From: Rubellimicrobium arenae
GTDB taxonomy: Bacteria; Pseudomonadota; Alphaproteobacteria; Rhodobacterales; Rhodobacteraceae
Length of the DNA stretch: 64,000 nt
NCBI RefSeq assembly: GCF_017916295.1
Contig: NZ_JAFMSS010000002.1
Location: 310,001-374,000, forward strand
Direction of reading: 5' to 3'
Each line of letters begins with the position of its first letter. The first letter of the stretch is position 1. The notes beneath the pieces were generated by a model. It saw nothing but the letters and a program-made list of their open reading frames with translations. It ran no database searches and had not been told where the DNA came from. Position numbers and translations under genes: made by a program. This document shows positions 24,720 to 32,225 of the stretch, piece after piece.

Positions 24720-25898
24720 AACTGCCCTCTAGACCTCCTAATCGCTCTGGACGGCCGGAGGACTTATCGCGTTGCCCGTCTGAGGAGACCTCGGAGCAAG
24801 CCAAGCAAAGGCCGCAAGAATAATCGCCAACAACGGCACCCAGTTTCGCATTATTGAACCCAGAACAACGCGCCATGCGTGGTCTTCAGCTGCTCTCCGA
24901 AGGCTCTTCACATCCAAGAACGTTTCAGAGAATTGGTTTCTACTTCGCTGCGCAACCTTATAGCCGTAAGTCGTCGGATGCTGAACAAACGGCTCTAACT
25001 TCTTAATCGGGGAATGCTGAATGAACAGAACCCTAAACAATCTCTGCCCAACATAGATGCGGCGCTCTTTGTTTGAAAAGTTGACTAGAGTTGCCCCGAG
25101 AGGCCCATCATAGCCCGGGTCAACTACTCCAACATTCAAACAAAGGATTCCCTCTTGCGTCAGCGATGTTACTAACGTCGCTAATCCCGTAACGTCGGCG
25201 GGTAAAGAGAGGCGCTGCGATGTGACAACGGAAACCATGTGGCTCGGCTTGAGCCAGATCTCGTCGGAGTCGTTGGACCACTCAACTGAGTCCGGACCGG
25301 CAGGAAAAATCCTGCCGACGGTGAGATCGCAGGTAGAGTTCTTGGTTTGGATCTGCGAGGCAGGAGAGACTAAACCTCGCTCCTCAACTTGGCTCTCAAC
25401 AACTAACATCAACTACCTCCGAGTTCATGAAGATGATCAAGTCCACTTCCTCCACTTCCGAACGTTGGGACAAGCGGTTCCTAGGTTTGTGCGATCACAT
25501 CGCTGGTTGGAGCGAGGAAAGAGGAAGACGAGTTGGCGCTGTTATAGTTGGAGACGGAAATGTTATTTTGTCGACGGGCTACAACGGCCTGCCTAGAGGA
25601 ATCTCTGGCGACATTGAAGACCGCCACAATCGTGTAACAGGCGAAAAGTACTTCTGGTTTGAGCACGCCGAGAGAAATGCAATCTACAATGCAGCTCGTA
25701 CCGGCGTACCTCTTGCCGGATCAGCTATCTACAGCAACCTTTTTCCCTGCGCGGATTGCATGAGAGCCATCATTCAGAGTGGGATCTCAACATTAATTAC
25801 TTACGAACGCCCAGCCAACGAAGTAAATTTTGCCGCAAGCATGGAGGTCAGCATCCGCCTTATTCGCGAGGCAGGTCTTGCGTTAAGACTAGTGCCAC
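24720..25898. other. AT-rich accessory island
   Basis: From just after the REP palindrome to the lepA stop the base composition is plainly more AT-rich than both flanks, with codons such as AAT, TTA, ATA and AGA that the neighbours avoid. It holds two divergent genes from deoxycytidine-nucleotide enzyme families. No integrase, tRNA or direct repeat marks the ends. Horizontal acquisition is inferred from composition and the adjacent transposase debris. Confidence 0.7.
24738..25409 (-). CDS. Membrane-anchored dCTP deaminase/dUTPase-fold protein
   Basis: A 223-residue protein. Residues about 20-135 follow the Dcd/dUTPase fold: NSTCDLTVGRIF, LSLPADVTGLATLV, the motif-III-like VGVVDPGYDG (Asp98) and the motif-IV-like VGQRLFRVLF. 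The Dcd active-site block GRSSLAR is replaced by LVTSLTQ (80-85 region), and the Dcd catalytic Glu position reads Asn110, so dCTP deamination looks unlikely; a dUTPase-like or nucleotide-sensing role remains possible. Residues 160-188 are helical, 189-206 (WVPLLAIILAAFAWLAP) form a membrane anchor. The ATG at 25409 has GGAGG six bases upstream; a TTG one codon earlier is an alternative. Confidence 0.72.
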   Translation of the reverse strand: MLVVESQVEERGLVSPASQIQTKNSTCDLTVGRIFPAGPDSVEWSNDSDEIWLKPSHMVSVVTSQRLSLPADVTGLATLVTSLTQEGILCLNVGVVDPGYDGPLGATLVNFSNKERRIYVGQRLFRVLFIQHSPIKKLEPFVQHPTTYGYKVAQRSRNQFSETFLDVKSLRRAAEDHAWRVVLGSIMRNWVPLLAIILAAFAWLAPRSPQTGNAISPPAVQSD

Positions 25899-25927
25899 TC
25901 ACCCGTCCATCTTCAACGCCGAGATAA
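25427..25927 (+). CDS. dCMP deaminase-family protein
   Basis: A 166-residue zinc-dependent deaminase of the dCMP/ComEB type. The core reads VGAVIVGDGNVILSTGYNGL, then the zinc site HAE (His80, Glu82) in FEHAERNAIYNAARTG and PCADC (Cys108, Cys111), all intact. It would turn dCMP into dUMP. No clear Shine-Dalgarno precedes the ATG at 25427; 25433 is an alternative. The start lies only 17 bases from that of the divergent Dcd-fold gene. The last nine or so codons (LTRPSSTPR) are read antisense through the 3' end of lepA, so the C-terminus is probably adventitious. Confidence 0.78.
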   Translation: MKMIKSTSSTSERWDKRFLGLCDHIAGWSEERGRRVGAVIVGDGNVILSTGYNGLPRGISGDIEDRHNRVTGEKYFWFEHAERNAIYNAARTGVPLAGSAIYSNLFPCADCMRAIIQSGISTLITYERPANEVNFAASMEVSIRLIREAGLALRLVPLTRPSSTPR

Positions 25928-27698
25928 ACGCCTCCTGAGGGATGTCCACTTTCCCGAACTGCCGCATCTTCTTCTTGCCCGCCTTCTGCTTGTCCAGCAG
26001 CTTGCGCTTCCGCGTGGCGTCGCCGCCGTAGCACTTGGCGGTCACGTCCTTCCGCAGCGCCGACAGAGTCTCGCGGGCGATGACCTTGCCGCCGATGGCA
26101 GCCTGGATCGGGATCTTGAACATGTGGCGGGGGATCAGGTCCTTGAGCTTCTCGACCATGGCGCGGCCCCGCATCTCGGCGCGGTCGCGGTGGACCATCA
26201 TGGAGAGGGCGTCCACGGGCTCGTCGTTGACCAGGATCGACATCTTGACCAGCGCGTCCTCGCGGTAGCCGGTGATCGAGTAGTCGAAGCTGGCGTAGCC
26301 CTTGGTCACGGACTTCAGGCGGTCGTAGAAGTCGAACACGACCTCGTTCAGCGGCAGGTCGTAGACCACCATCGCGCGGTTGCCGGCGTAGCTCAGGTCG
26401 AGCTGGATGCCGCGCCGGTCCTGGCAGAGCTTGAGCACGTCGCCCAGGTATTCGTCGGGGACGAGGATGGTGGCCTTGATCCGCGGCTCCTCCAGGTGGT
26501 CCACGTAGGTCAGGTCGGGCATGTCGGCGGGGTTGTGGAGGTCCTTCACCTCCCCGTCCTTCATGTAGAGGTGATAGACCACCGAGGGCGCCGTGGTGAT
26601 GAGGTCGATGTCGTATTCGCGTTCGAGCCGGTCCCGGATGACCTCCAGGTGGAGGAGGCCCAGGAAGCCGCAGCGGAAGCCGAAGCCCAGGGCGGCCGAG
26701 GTCTCCATCTCGAAGGAGAAGGACGCGTCGTTGAGGGCCAGCTTCTCGATGGCGTCGCGCAGGTCCTCGAAGTCGGCGGCGTCCACGGGGAAGAGGCCGC
26801 AGAACACCACGGGCTGCGCGGGCTTGAAGCCCGGGAGCGGCGTCTCGGCACCCTTGCGCTCGGTCGTGATGGTGTCGCCGACGCGGGTGTCGCGGACCTG
26901 CTTGATCGAAGCGGTGAAGACGCCGATCTCGCCGGGGCCGAGCTCGTCGATGTCGACCATCTGCGGGCGCAGCACGGCGAGCTTGTCGATGCCGTAGACG
27001 GCGTTGGTCTGCATCATGCGGATGCGGTCGCCCTTGCGGATGACGCCGTCCATGACGCGGATCATGACGACCACGCCGAGGTAGGAGTCGTACCAGGAGT
27101 CGACCAGCATGGCCTTGAGCGGCGCGGCGCGGTCGCCCTTGGGGGCGGGCAGGCGGTTGACGATGGCCTCTAGCACGTCGGGGATGCCGAGGCCGGACTT
27201 GGCCGAGATCAGCACGGCGTCCGAGGCGTCGAGGCCGATCACGTCCTCGATCTGCGCCTTGACACGGTCGGGCTCGGCGGCCGGAAGGTCGATCTTGTTG
27301 AGGACGGGGACGATCTCGTGGCCCGCGTCGATGGCCTGGTAGACGTTGGCGAGCGTCTGCGCCTCGACGCCCTGCGAAGCGTCGACGACGAGGAGCGAGC
27401 CTTCGACCGCGCGCATGGAGCGGCTGACCTCGTAGGCGAAGTCGACGTGGCCGGGGGTGTCGATCAGGTTCAGGACATAGGCGTTGCCGTCCTTGGCCCT
27501 GTAGTCGATCCGGACGGTGTTGGCCTTGATGGTGATGCCCCGCTCCCGCTCGATGTCCATCGAGTCGAGCAGCTGCTCCTTCATGTCGCGGTCGGCGACC
27601 GTCCCGGTCGACTGGATCAGCCGGTCGGCGAGGGTGGATTTGCCGTGGTCGATATGGGCCACGATGGAGAAATTGCGGATGCGGGAAAGCTCGGTCAT
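25899..27698 (-). CDS. lepA: Elongation factor 4 (back-translocating GTPase)
   Basis: A 599-residue translational GTPase, the normal LepA length. GTP-binding motifs are AHIDHGKSTLADR (G1), DTPGHVDFAYEV (G3) and NKIDLP (G4), followed by EF-G-like domains and the LepA-specific C-terminal domain with the basic, Lys/Arg-rich end (KRKLLDKQKAGKKKMRQ). It acts on the ribosome under stress. Its 3' end overlaps the convergent dCMP deaminase gene by 29 bases, marking the island boundary. Confidence 0.97.
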   Translation of the reverse strand: MTELSRIRNFSIVAHIDHGKSTLADRLIQSTGTVADRDMKEQLLDSMDIERERGITIKANTVRIDYRAKDGNAYVLNLIDTPGHVDFAYEVSRSMRAVEGSLLVVDASQGVEAQTLANVYQAIDAGHEIVPVLNKIDLPAAEPDRVKAQIEDVIGLDASDAVLISAKSGLGIPDVLEAIVNRLPAPKGDRAAPLKAMLVDSWYDSYLGVVVMIRVMDGVIRKGDRIRMMQTNAVYGIDKLAVLRPQMVDIDELGPGEIGVFTASIKQVRDTRVGDTITTERKGAETPLPGFKPAQPVVFCGLFPVDAADFEDLRDAIEKLALNDASFSFEMETSAALGFGFRCGFLGLLHLEVIRDRLEREYDIDLITTAPSVVYHLYMKDGEVKDLHNPADMPDLTYVDHLEEPRIKATILVPDEYLGDVLKLCQDRRGIQLDLSYAGNRAMVVYDLPLNEVVFDFYDRLKSVTKGYASFDYSITGYREDALVKMSILVNDEPVDALSMMVHRDRAEMRGRAMVEKLKDLIPRHMFKIPIQAAIGGKVIARETLSALRKDVTAKCYGGDATRKRKLLDKQKAGKKKMRQFGKVDIPQEAFISALKMDG

Positions 27699-27893
27699 GG
27701 CTGCACGCTATGGTGTCGAAAGGGCAACGCGTCAATGCGCTCGCACGCGTCCGGACGGCGCCACGACGTCGCGCTTGCGTGAACGAGCGGCCCCAGGAGG
27801 CGGAGGGACGCCGCACGCCCCGATCGGGCGAATTGCGCTTCGCCGCCCGGATCGCCAATATACCCGGCGGGCAGAAGAACACGAGGCAGGTCA

Positions 27894-28205
27894 GTGCGGA
27901 GATTCGGGCTGTGCGGCGCGCTGGCGGCGCTTTGGGTGCTCGGCGGCTGCGGGGGCGGCGTGTCGGGCGATATCGGGCGGGCTTGCATGGCCGGGGGGCG
28001 GAATGCGGCGAACGCGCAGCTCTGCTCGTGCATCCAGGGGGTCGCGAACCAGTCGCTGTCGGGATCGGACCAGCGGCGCGCGGCCGGCTTCTTCGAGGAC
28101 CCGCAGTCCGCCCAAGAGGTCCGCCAGTCGAACCGCCCCGGGGACGAGGCCTTCTGGCGGCGTTACAAGGCCTTTGCCGACCGCGCCGCCGCGATCTGCG
28201 GTTGA
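27894..28205 (+). CDS. Small predicted lipoprotein
   Basis: A 103-residue protein starting with GTG at 27894 after GAGGCAGG. A signal peptide with lipobox LGGC (Cys19) is followed by a short helical domain with a Cys-rich segment (CMAGGRNAANAQLCSC) and a C-terminal Cys (AAAICG). Similar small lipoproteins recur in Rhodobacterales under unrelated names. Role unknown; the paired cysteines suggest disulphides in the periplasm. Divergent from lepA. Confidence 0.7.
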   Translation: MRRFGLCGALAALWVLGGCGGGVSGDIGRACMAGGRNAANAQLCSCIQGVANQSLSGSDQRRAAGFFEDPQSAQEVRQSNRPGDEAFWRRYKAFADRAAAICG

Positions 28206-28213
28206 TGAGGGAA

Positions 28214-28230
28214 GCGTCCCGGCGGGACGC
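28214..28230. terminator. Hairpin between convergent genes
   Basis: GCGTCCC-GGC-GGGACGC, a perfect 7-bp stem with a 3-base loop, in the 36-bp gap between the lipoprotein gene and the VPLPA-CTERM gene. Confidence 0.55.
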
Positions 28231-28241
28231 CTCCCGGAGGC

Positions 28242-29183
28242 TCAGGCCGTGACGGCGCGGCGGCGCAGGACCGCAAGACCGCCCAGCGCGGCGCCAAGCA
28301 GAAGGCCAGCGGCCGGAAGCGGCACCGGGACCGGCGCGCTGGCGACGGCGAAGCCCTGAAGCGAACCGAAGCTCGTCCCGACATCGCCGATGAAGTTGAG
28401 CGCGACCTTCTCCCCAGCTCCGGGCAGCAGGAAGCTGAACAGCGATTGCACGCCGTCGATGCTCAGCAGCGCGTAGGCCGTGTTGTCGCCCTCGAACATC
28501 GACAGGATATCGAAGCCGCCGACGCTCGAGAAATCGACCTTGCTGCCATTCAGGTAAAGCTGGCTGACGGTGGTCAGGGTGCCTGCGTTGTTGCCCAGGA
28601 GCGCCAGCGAGTCCGTCCCGCTGTCCAGCACATATTGGACGTTGGACGTCGCCATCGGCACAGCGTTTGTGTAGGCGTTGGAGAAGATGGTCGGATCCAC
28701 TCCTTCGTTGACGTCACCCGCCACGTAGAAAAGGTCCGTCGCCTGCGTGACGGTGGCGGGCATCACCTTGGGATCGAAGACGAAGTTGTCGTCGTTGGTC
28801 GTGACCAGCCGTGCCGCATCGATGACGTTGTTGAAATCGAAGCCAGCCGCGGCGCCCTCGTTGACTGCCGGCCCCATCGCCTGAGCCGTCGCGATCCCCG
28901 TCATGGGATCGACCAGATAATAGGTGTCGGTGGTGCCGCTGTAGCCGTAAAGCCCGCCGGTGCTGGGACGGACGGAGAGGTCGTCGAGGGCCAGGTCCCG
29001 GCCATCCGCCGTGGACAGCATGACCCCGGACAGGCCCGCGGGGTTGTTCAGGTCGCCGATGGTGACCAGCGAAGCCCCGCCGTTGCCCAGCGCATAGCCC
29101 AGGCCCGTCGTGGCCGCGCTTGCGGCGCCGGCCGCTGTCAGAACCGCAAGGCATGCGGTGGTGGCAAGCAGTCGTGATGTCAT
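28242..29183 (-). CDS. DUF4394-like secreted protein with VPLPA-CTERM sorting signal
   Basis: A 313-residue secreted protein. A signal peptide ends near GAASAATTG. The body is beta-rich and repetitive (ALGNGGASLVTIGDLNNPAG, RPSTGGLYGYSG, DTYYLVDPMTG), matching DUF4394 repeats, possibly propeller-like. The C-terminus has VPVPLPAAGLLLGAALGGLA followed by RRR, the VPLPA-CTERM signal processed by an exosortase-type transpeptidase, so the protein probably ends at the cell surface. The start at 29183 follows GGGAG. No exosortase gene is visible in the window. Confidence 0.82.
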   Translation of the reverse strand: MTSRLLATTACLAVLTAAGAASAATTGLGYALGNGGASLVTIGDLNNPAGLSGVMLSTADGRDLALDDLSVRPSTGGLYGYSGTTDTYYLVDPMTGIATAQAMGPAVNEGAAAGFDFNNVIDAARLVTTNDDNFVFDPKVMPATVTQATDLFYVAGDVNEGVDPTIFSNAYTNAVPMATSNVQYVLDSGTDSLALLGNNAGTLTTVSQLYLNGSKVDFSSVGGFDILSMFEGDNTAYALLSIDGVQSLFSFLLPGAGEKVALNFIGDVGTSFGSLQGFAVASAPVPVPLPAAGLLLGAALGGLAVLRRRAVTA

Positions 29184-29258
29184 CTGAAACTCCCGGTTTC
29201 TGGTCACGAGGACCTCTCGCGCCGGTGACAGGCACGTAAACGGAAACAGAGAGTTTCT

Positions 29259-29267
29259 ATATTAGCA
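29259..29267 (-). promoter_or_regulatory. Extended -10 element for the VPLPA-CTERM gene
   Basis: On the minus strand TGCTAATAT lies about 75 bases before the start, in the only AT-rich patch of this gap. There is no good -35 hexamer, consistent with an extended -10 promoter. Confidence 0.35.
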
Positions 29268-29308
29268 TCACATACCCGTGATGACCCGCCTTTCGATGGC
29301 TCGGGGCC

Positions 29309-29854
29309 TCAGCCCCCATGGCCCTCGTGGTCGTGCCCCTCGGGCTCGGCATGGTCGCCATGATCGTGACCCTCTTCGGGCATGGCGTGCTCCCCATGGT
29401 CGGCCATCGGCGCGTCGTCGGTCAGCCGGCCAAGGTCCACGGGGACGCGAAAGGTCATCTCGCCCGCCTTCTCGAAGGTAAGCGTCAGCTCGATGACATC
29501 GCCATCCTCGAACGGCTCCTTGACGCCCATGAACATGATGTGCGGCCCACCCCGCGACAGGTCGAGCTCTCCATCGGCCGGGATCGGGAGGCCCCCCTCG
29601 ATCGGTTGCATGCGAAGCACGCCATTCTCCTCGGTGGTCGTGTGGAGCTCCACACGTTCCGCGGCGGGAGAGGAGGCCGAAAGGAGGCGGTCGTCCTGGT
29701 CGCCGTGATTATGGATCAGCATGTAGGCGGTGCCGGTCGGGGCGCCCGGCCGGCTGGCGATGGCATAGGGATGGTGGATGCCGATGTCCCCGGCCAGCGC
29801 GGGCGCGGCAGACAGCAGGAGCGCGGCCAGGGCGGCGCGAAGGATGGACGGCAT
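29309..29854 (-). CDS. PCu(A)C-type periplasmic copper chaperone with His-rich tail
   Basis: A 181-residue protein. A signal peptide ends near PALAGD. The cupredoxin-like domain carries the copper motif: His in VELHTTTEE, ten residues later Met in VLRMQP, and HIM in GGPHIMFMG, i.e. H-x10-M-x22-H-x-M (family H/M-x10-M-x21-H-x-M). It should deliver Cu(I) to cytochrome oxidase. A C-terminal tail of about 30 residues is very rich in His, Asp and Glu (EEGHDHGDHAEPEGHDHE), an added metal-binding segment. Start at 29854 follows GAGAGGA. Confidence 0.88.
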   Translation of the reverse strand: MPSILRAALAALLLSAAPALAGDIGIHHPYAIASRPGAPTGTAYMLIHNHGDQDDRLLSASSPAAERVELHTTTEENGVLRMQPIEGGLPIPADGELDLSRGGPHIMFMGVKEPFEDGDVIELTLTFEKAGEMTFRVPVDLGRLTDDAPMADHGEHAMPEEGHDHGDHAEPEGHDHEGHGG

Positions 29855-29975
29855 CGGAAGTCCTCTCGTTCTATGGCTCGGCGCGCCTCTAGCATGAGCC
29901 CGCCGCAGTAGACCATGCGGCACCCTGGCCCTCCCTGGCCGCGCCTGCTAGGGATCGGACGACCCCCTGCCCCGG

Positions 29976-30917
29976 ATGCGTGCCATGGCCGACAGAACCC
30001 TGACCGGCGTCGCCCTCATGCTGGGCTTCGTCGTGACCGCGCCCCTGATCGACGTCGCATCCAAGCTCGCGGCCCAGACCTTGCCGGTGGGCGAGGTGAC
30101 GGCGGCCCGCTTCCTCGTGCAGGGCGCGCTGATGCTGCCGCTGGCGGTCGCGCATGGGCTTCTGCTCCCGTGGGGGCTCTGGGGTCCCGTGGGGCTGCGG
30201 GCGCTCTTCCTCGTGCTGTCCACCTATGCCTTCGTGTCGGCCATCGATGTCATGCCTTTGGCCGACGCGCTGGCCATCGTGTTCGTGATGCCCTTCGTGC
30301 TGCTGATCCTGGGGCGGCTGGTGTTCGGCGACACGGTGGGACCGCGCCGGATCGTCGCCTGCGCGGTGGGGTTCATAGGGTCGCTCCTCGTGATCCAGCC
30401 GAGCTTTGCGACCTTCGGCCCGGTGGCCCTGTGGCCCCTGGGCACGGCCCTGAGCTTTGCCGCCTACATGCTGGTCACCAGGGGCCTGTCCAAACGCATG
30501 CACCCGATCCCCATGCAGTACCACACCTCGGTCCTCGCGTTCGCGATCTGCCTTCCCGCGCTCTGGTGGGCCGACGGGACGGGGCTGCCCGAGCTCGATC
30601 CGGTCTGGCCGGAGAAGCTGGCCTGGCTCTGGCTGTTCGGCGTGGGACTGGCCTCGGCGGTGGCGCATATGCTGATGACGGTGGCGCTGCGCTTTGCGCC
30701 TTCCGCAACGCTCGCCCCTCTCAACTATCTCGAGATCGTGACGGCGTCCACTCTGGGCTTCCTCGTCTTTGGGGACTTTCCGGACGCCCTGACCTGGATC
30801 GGGATCGCGGTGATCGTCGGGTCCGGCCTTTATGTCATCCACCGGGAGCGGGCGGCCAGCGTGGCGCGGCGCGCAGCGAGTCGAGGGCCAGCGGCAGCGT
30901 CGCGCGTGGCAGGATGA
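29976..30917 (+). CDS. DMT-family (EamA) inner-membrane transporter
   Basis: A 313-residue protein with about ten membrane spans in two EamA halves (GVALMLGFVVTAPLIDVASK; ALWPLGTALSFAAYMLVTRG). A typical position for the conserved Glu/Pro at the end of span 3-4 is seen (PLADALAIVFVMPFV). Substrate unknown. The ATG at 29985 is an alternative start. The last 83 bases, an Arg/Ala-rich tail after VIHRERA, overlap the convergent thiamine diphosphokinase gene. Confidence 0.88.
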   Translation: MRAMADRTLTGVALMLGFVVTAPLIDVASKLAAQTLPVGEVTAARFLVQGALMLPLAVAHGLLLPWGLWGPVGLRALFLVLSTYAFVSAIDVMPLADALAIVFVMPFVLLILGRLVFGDTVGPRRIVACAVGFIGSLLVIQPSFATFGPVALWPLGTALSFAAYMLVTRGLSKRMHPIPMQYHTSVLAFAICLPALWWADGTGLPELDPVWPEKLAWLWLFGVGLASAVAHMLMTVALRFAPSATLAPLNYLEIVTASTLGFLVFGDFPDALTWIGIAVIVGSGLYVIHRERAASVARRAASRGPAAASRVAG

Positions 30918-31524
30918 CCAGCGCCCCCCGGGTGGAGGGCCTGAGCCGCACCGGGCCAGCCGCCTCGTTCGAGGTGCCGATGCGGCGATCGGGCGCGAAT
31001 TCGAGGTGATCCGTCGGCCAGCGCAAGCCGTCGGACCGAAGGCGCAGGGGCGCGAACGGAAAAATGGACACAAGGGTGCCTGGCGCCAGCGGCAGATCGA
31101 TCTCGGGGGGCGCATGGAACGCGAGCGTGTCGGGACCGAGCAGCAGACAAGGCCGGTCGGCGCGCAGCACGAGGCTATGAAGCGCGGCCAGCTCGTGATC
31201 GAGCCGACCTCCGGCGAACCCGACGGCGAGCACCACGGGCGCCTCGATGCGGGTGAGGGCCTTGTCGAAGTCGGTCGTATCCTGCTCCGCCACGGGATGC
31301 AGGCAGGGGGCAAAGGCCGCAGCCGCCTCGGGCGACAGGCTGTCCATGTCCCCGATCACCGCCTCGGGCCTCAGCCCCAGGGCCAATGCAGTCCCGGCCC
31401 CGCCGTCCGCCGCCACGAGCGTCGGAGCCAGCTCCAGCGCGGTAGCCACATCATCGGCCGGCGCGACCCCGCCACCCAGGAGGGTGACGGGCCACTTGCT
31501 ATGGACGACCGCCCCGGCGCTCAT
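30835..31524 (-). CDS. thiN: Thiamine diphosphokinase
   Basis: A 229-residue enzyme converting thiamine to thiamine diphosphate with ATP. The family motifs VAADGGAGTAL, PEAVIGDMDSLS, QDTTDFDKAL and GGRLDHELAAL are in order, followed by the C-terminal B1-binding domain (GLRWPTDHLEFAPDRRIGTSNEA). Bacterial homologues are 210-230 residues. Its end overlaps the convergent DMT transporter by 83 bases. No thiamine riboswitch is visible upstream. Confidence 0.9.
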   Translation of the reverse strand: MSAGAVVHSKWPVTLLGGGVAPADDVATALELAPTLVAADGGAGTALALGLRPEAVIGDMDSLSPEAAAAFAPCLHPVAEQDTTDFDKALTRIEAPVVLAVGFAGGRLDHELAALHSLVLRADRPCLLLGPDTLAFHAPPEIDLPLAPGTLVSIFPFAPLRLRSDGLRWPTDHLEFAPDRRIGTSNEAAGPVRLRPSTRGALVILPRATLPLALDSLRAAPRWPPAPGG

Positions 31525-31659
31525 GCATTGTCACTCCAGGTCAGGCGGCGCCTTGAAACCGTCATGAAAGAACCCCTGTTTCGTCGATGGCTCGTTTGGC
31601 TTGATGCCCGAGTCGCATGAACAGCCTGGCGGCACGGGTCCGAGTGAACGAGCAATGTC

Positions 31660-32211
31660 ATGAGTGATGCCAGCGACGGAATGCAGGTCACCATAGGCGG
31701 CCTAACGTTCAACCTGCGGGATTTCGACGATCCAGCCGAGGCGGCCGCCGCGCTCTCCGAGGCCTTGCGGGGCCTCGAGAGCCGGGACGGCACCGCCCCG
31801 CCATCCCTGGACATGGGCGCGTTGAAGCGGATCGTGGAAATGGCCCAGAGAGCGGCCAACGCGCCTCCGGCCGGCGCGCCCGCCGTCAAGTCGCCCCGGC
31901 CTGGCCGTGCGCCACGACGCCGGCAGCTTCCGGACACGCCATCCGACGTCGATGGGGACACGCTCGACCGATTCCTGTCCGAAGCCGAGCGCCACCTCGC
32001 GGCCCCGGACGCGGCACGCCGCCGGGAGACGCTGGCCCACCTCAAGGCCGCCGTTGCGGCGGCGGAAGCAGAAAGGCTCCTGGGCGGGCCGCAATCGGGG
32101 GCCGAGCGTCGCAGGACCTCGTTCCGCCATGACCTCGATGCGGCCGTGCGGGCGACGCCGCCTGCCGCCGGATCGCACCCGGACCACCACGAGGACAAGG
32201 ACCCGGCCTGA
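31660..32211 (+). CDS. Conserved hypothetical soluble protein
   Basis: A 183-residue cytoplasmic protein of unknown family. The N-terminus (MQVTIGGLTFNLRDFDDPAEAA) has a strand-strand-helix look; the middle is a Pro/Arg-rich low-complexity linker, and the C-terminal half is helical and Ala/Glu/Arg-rich (RFLSEAERHLAAPDAARR, LAHLKAAVAAAEAERL). The C-terminal tail is His/Asp-rich. It ends in a hairpin shared with the convergent DUF2842 gene. Confidence 0.6.
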   Translation: MSDASDGMQVTIGGLTFNLRDFDDPAEAAAALSEALRGLESRDGTAPPSLDMGALKRIVEMAQRAANAPPAGAPAVKSPRPGRAPRRRQLPDTPSDVDGDTLDRFLSEAERHLAAPDAARRRETLAHLKAAVAAAEAERLLGGPQSGAERRRTSFRHDLDAAVRATPPAAGSHPDHHEDKDPA

Positions 32212-32225
32212 CCGGGGCGGTCAGG
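32207..32225. terminator. Hairpin holding both convergent stop codons
   Basis: CCTGACC-GGGGC-GGTCAGG, a perfect 7-bp stem, extendable outward with a bulge (CCGG with CCGG). It contains the TGA of the plus-strand gene and the TGA of the minus-strand DUF2842 gene, the same design as at 8628-8645. Confidence 0.55.

Noticed and set aside
24738..25409. Housekeeping dCTP deaminase (dcd)
   Set aside because: The catalytic block and Glu position are not conserved, a membrane anchor is present, and the base composition differs from the genome.
27318..28359. Open frames crossing the lepA 5' end and the lipoprotein gene
   Set aside because: They conflict with lepA and with the clear lipobox protein at 27894, and their translations are Arg/Ser-rich noise.
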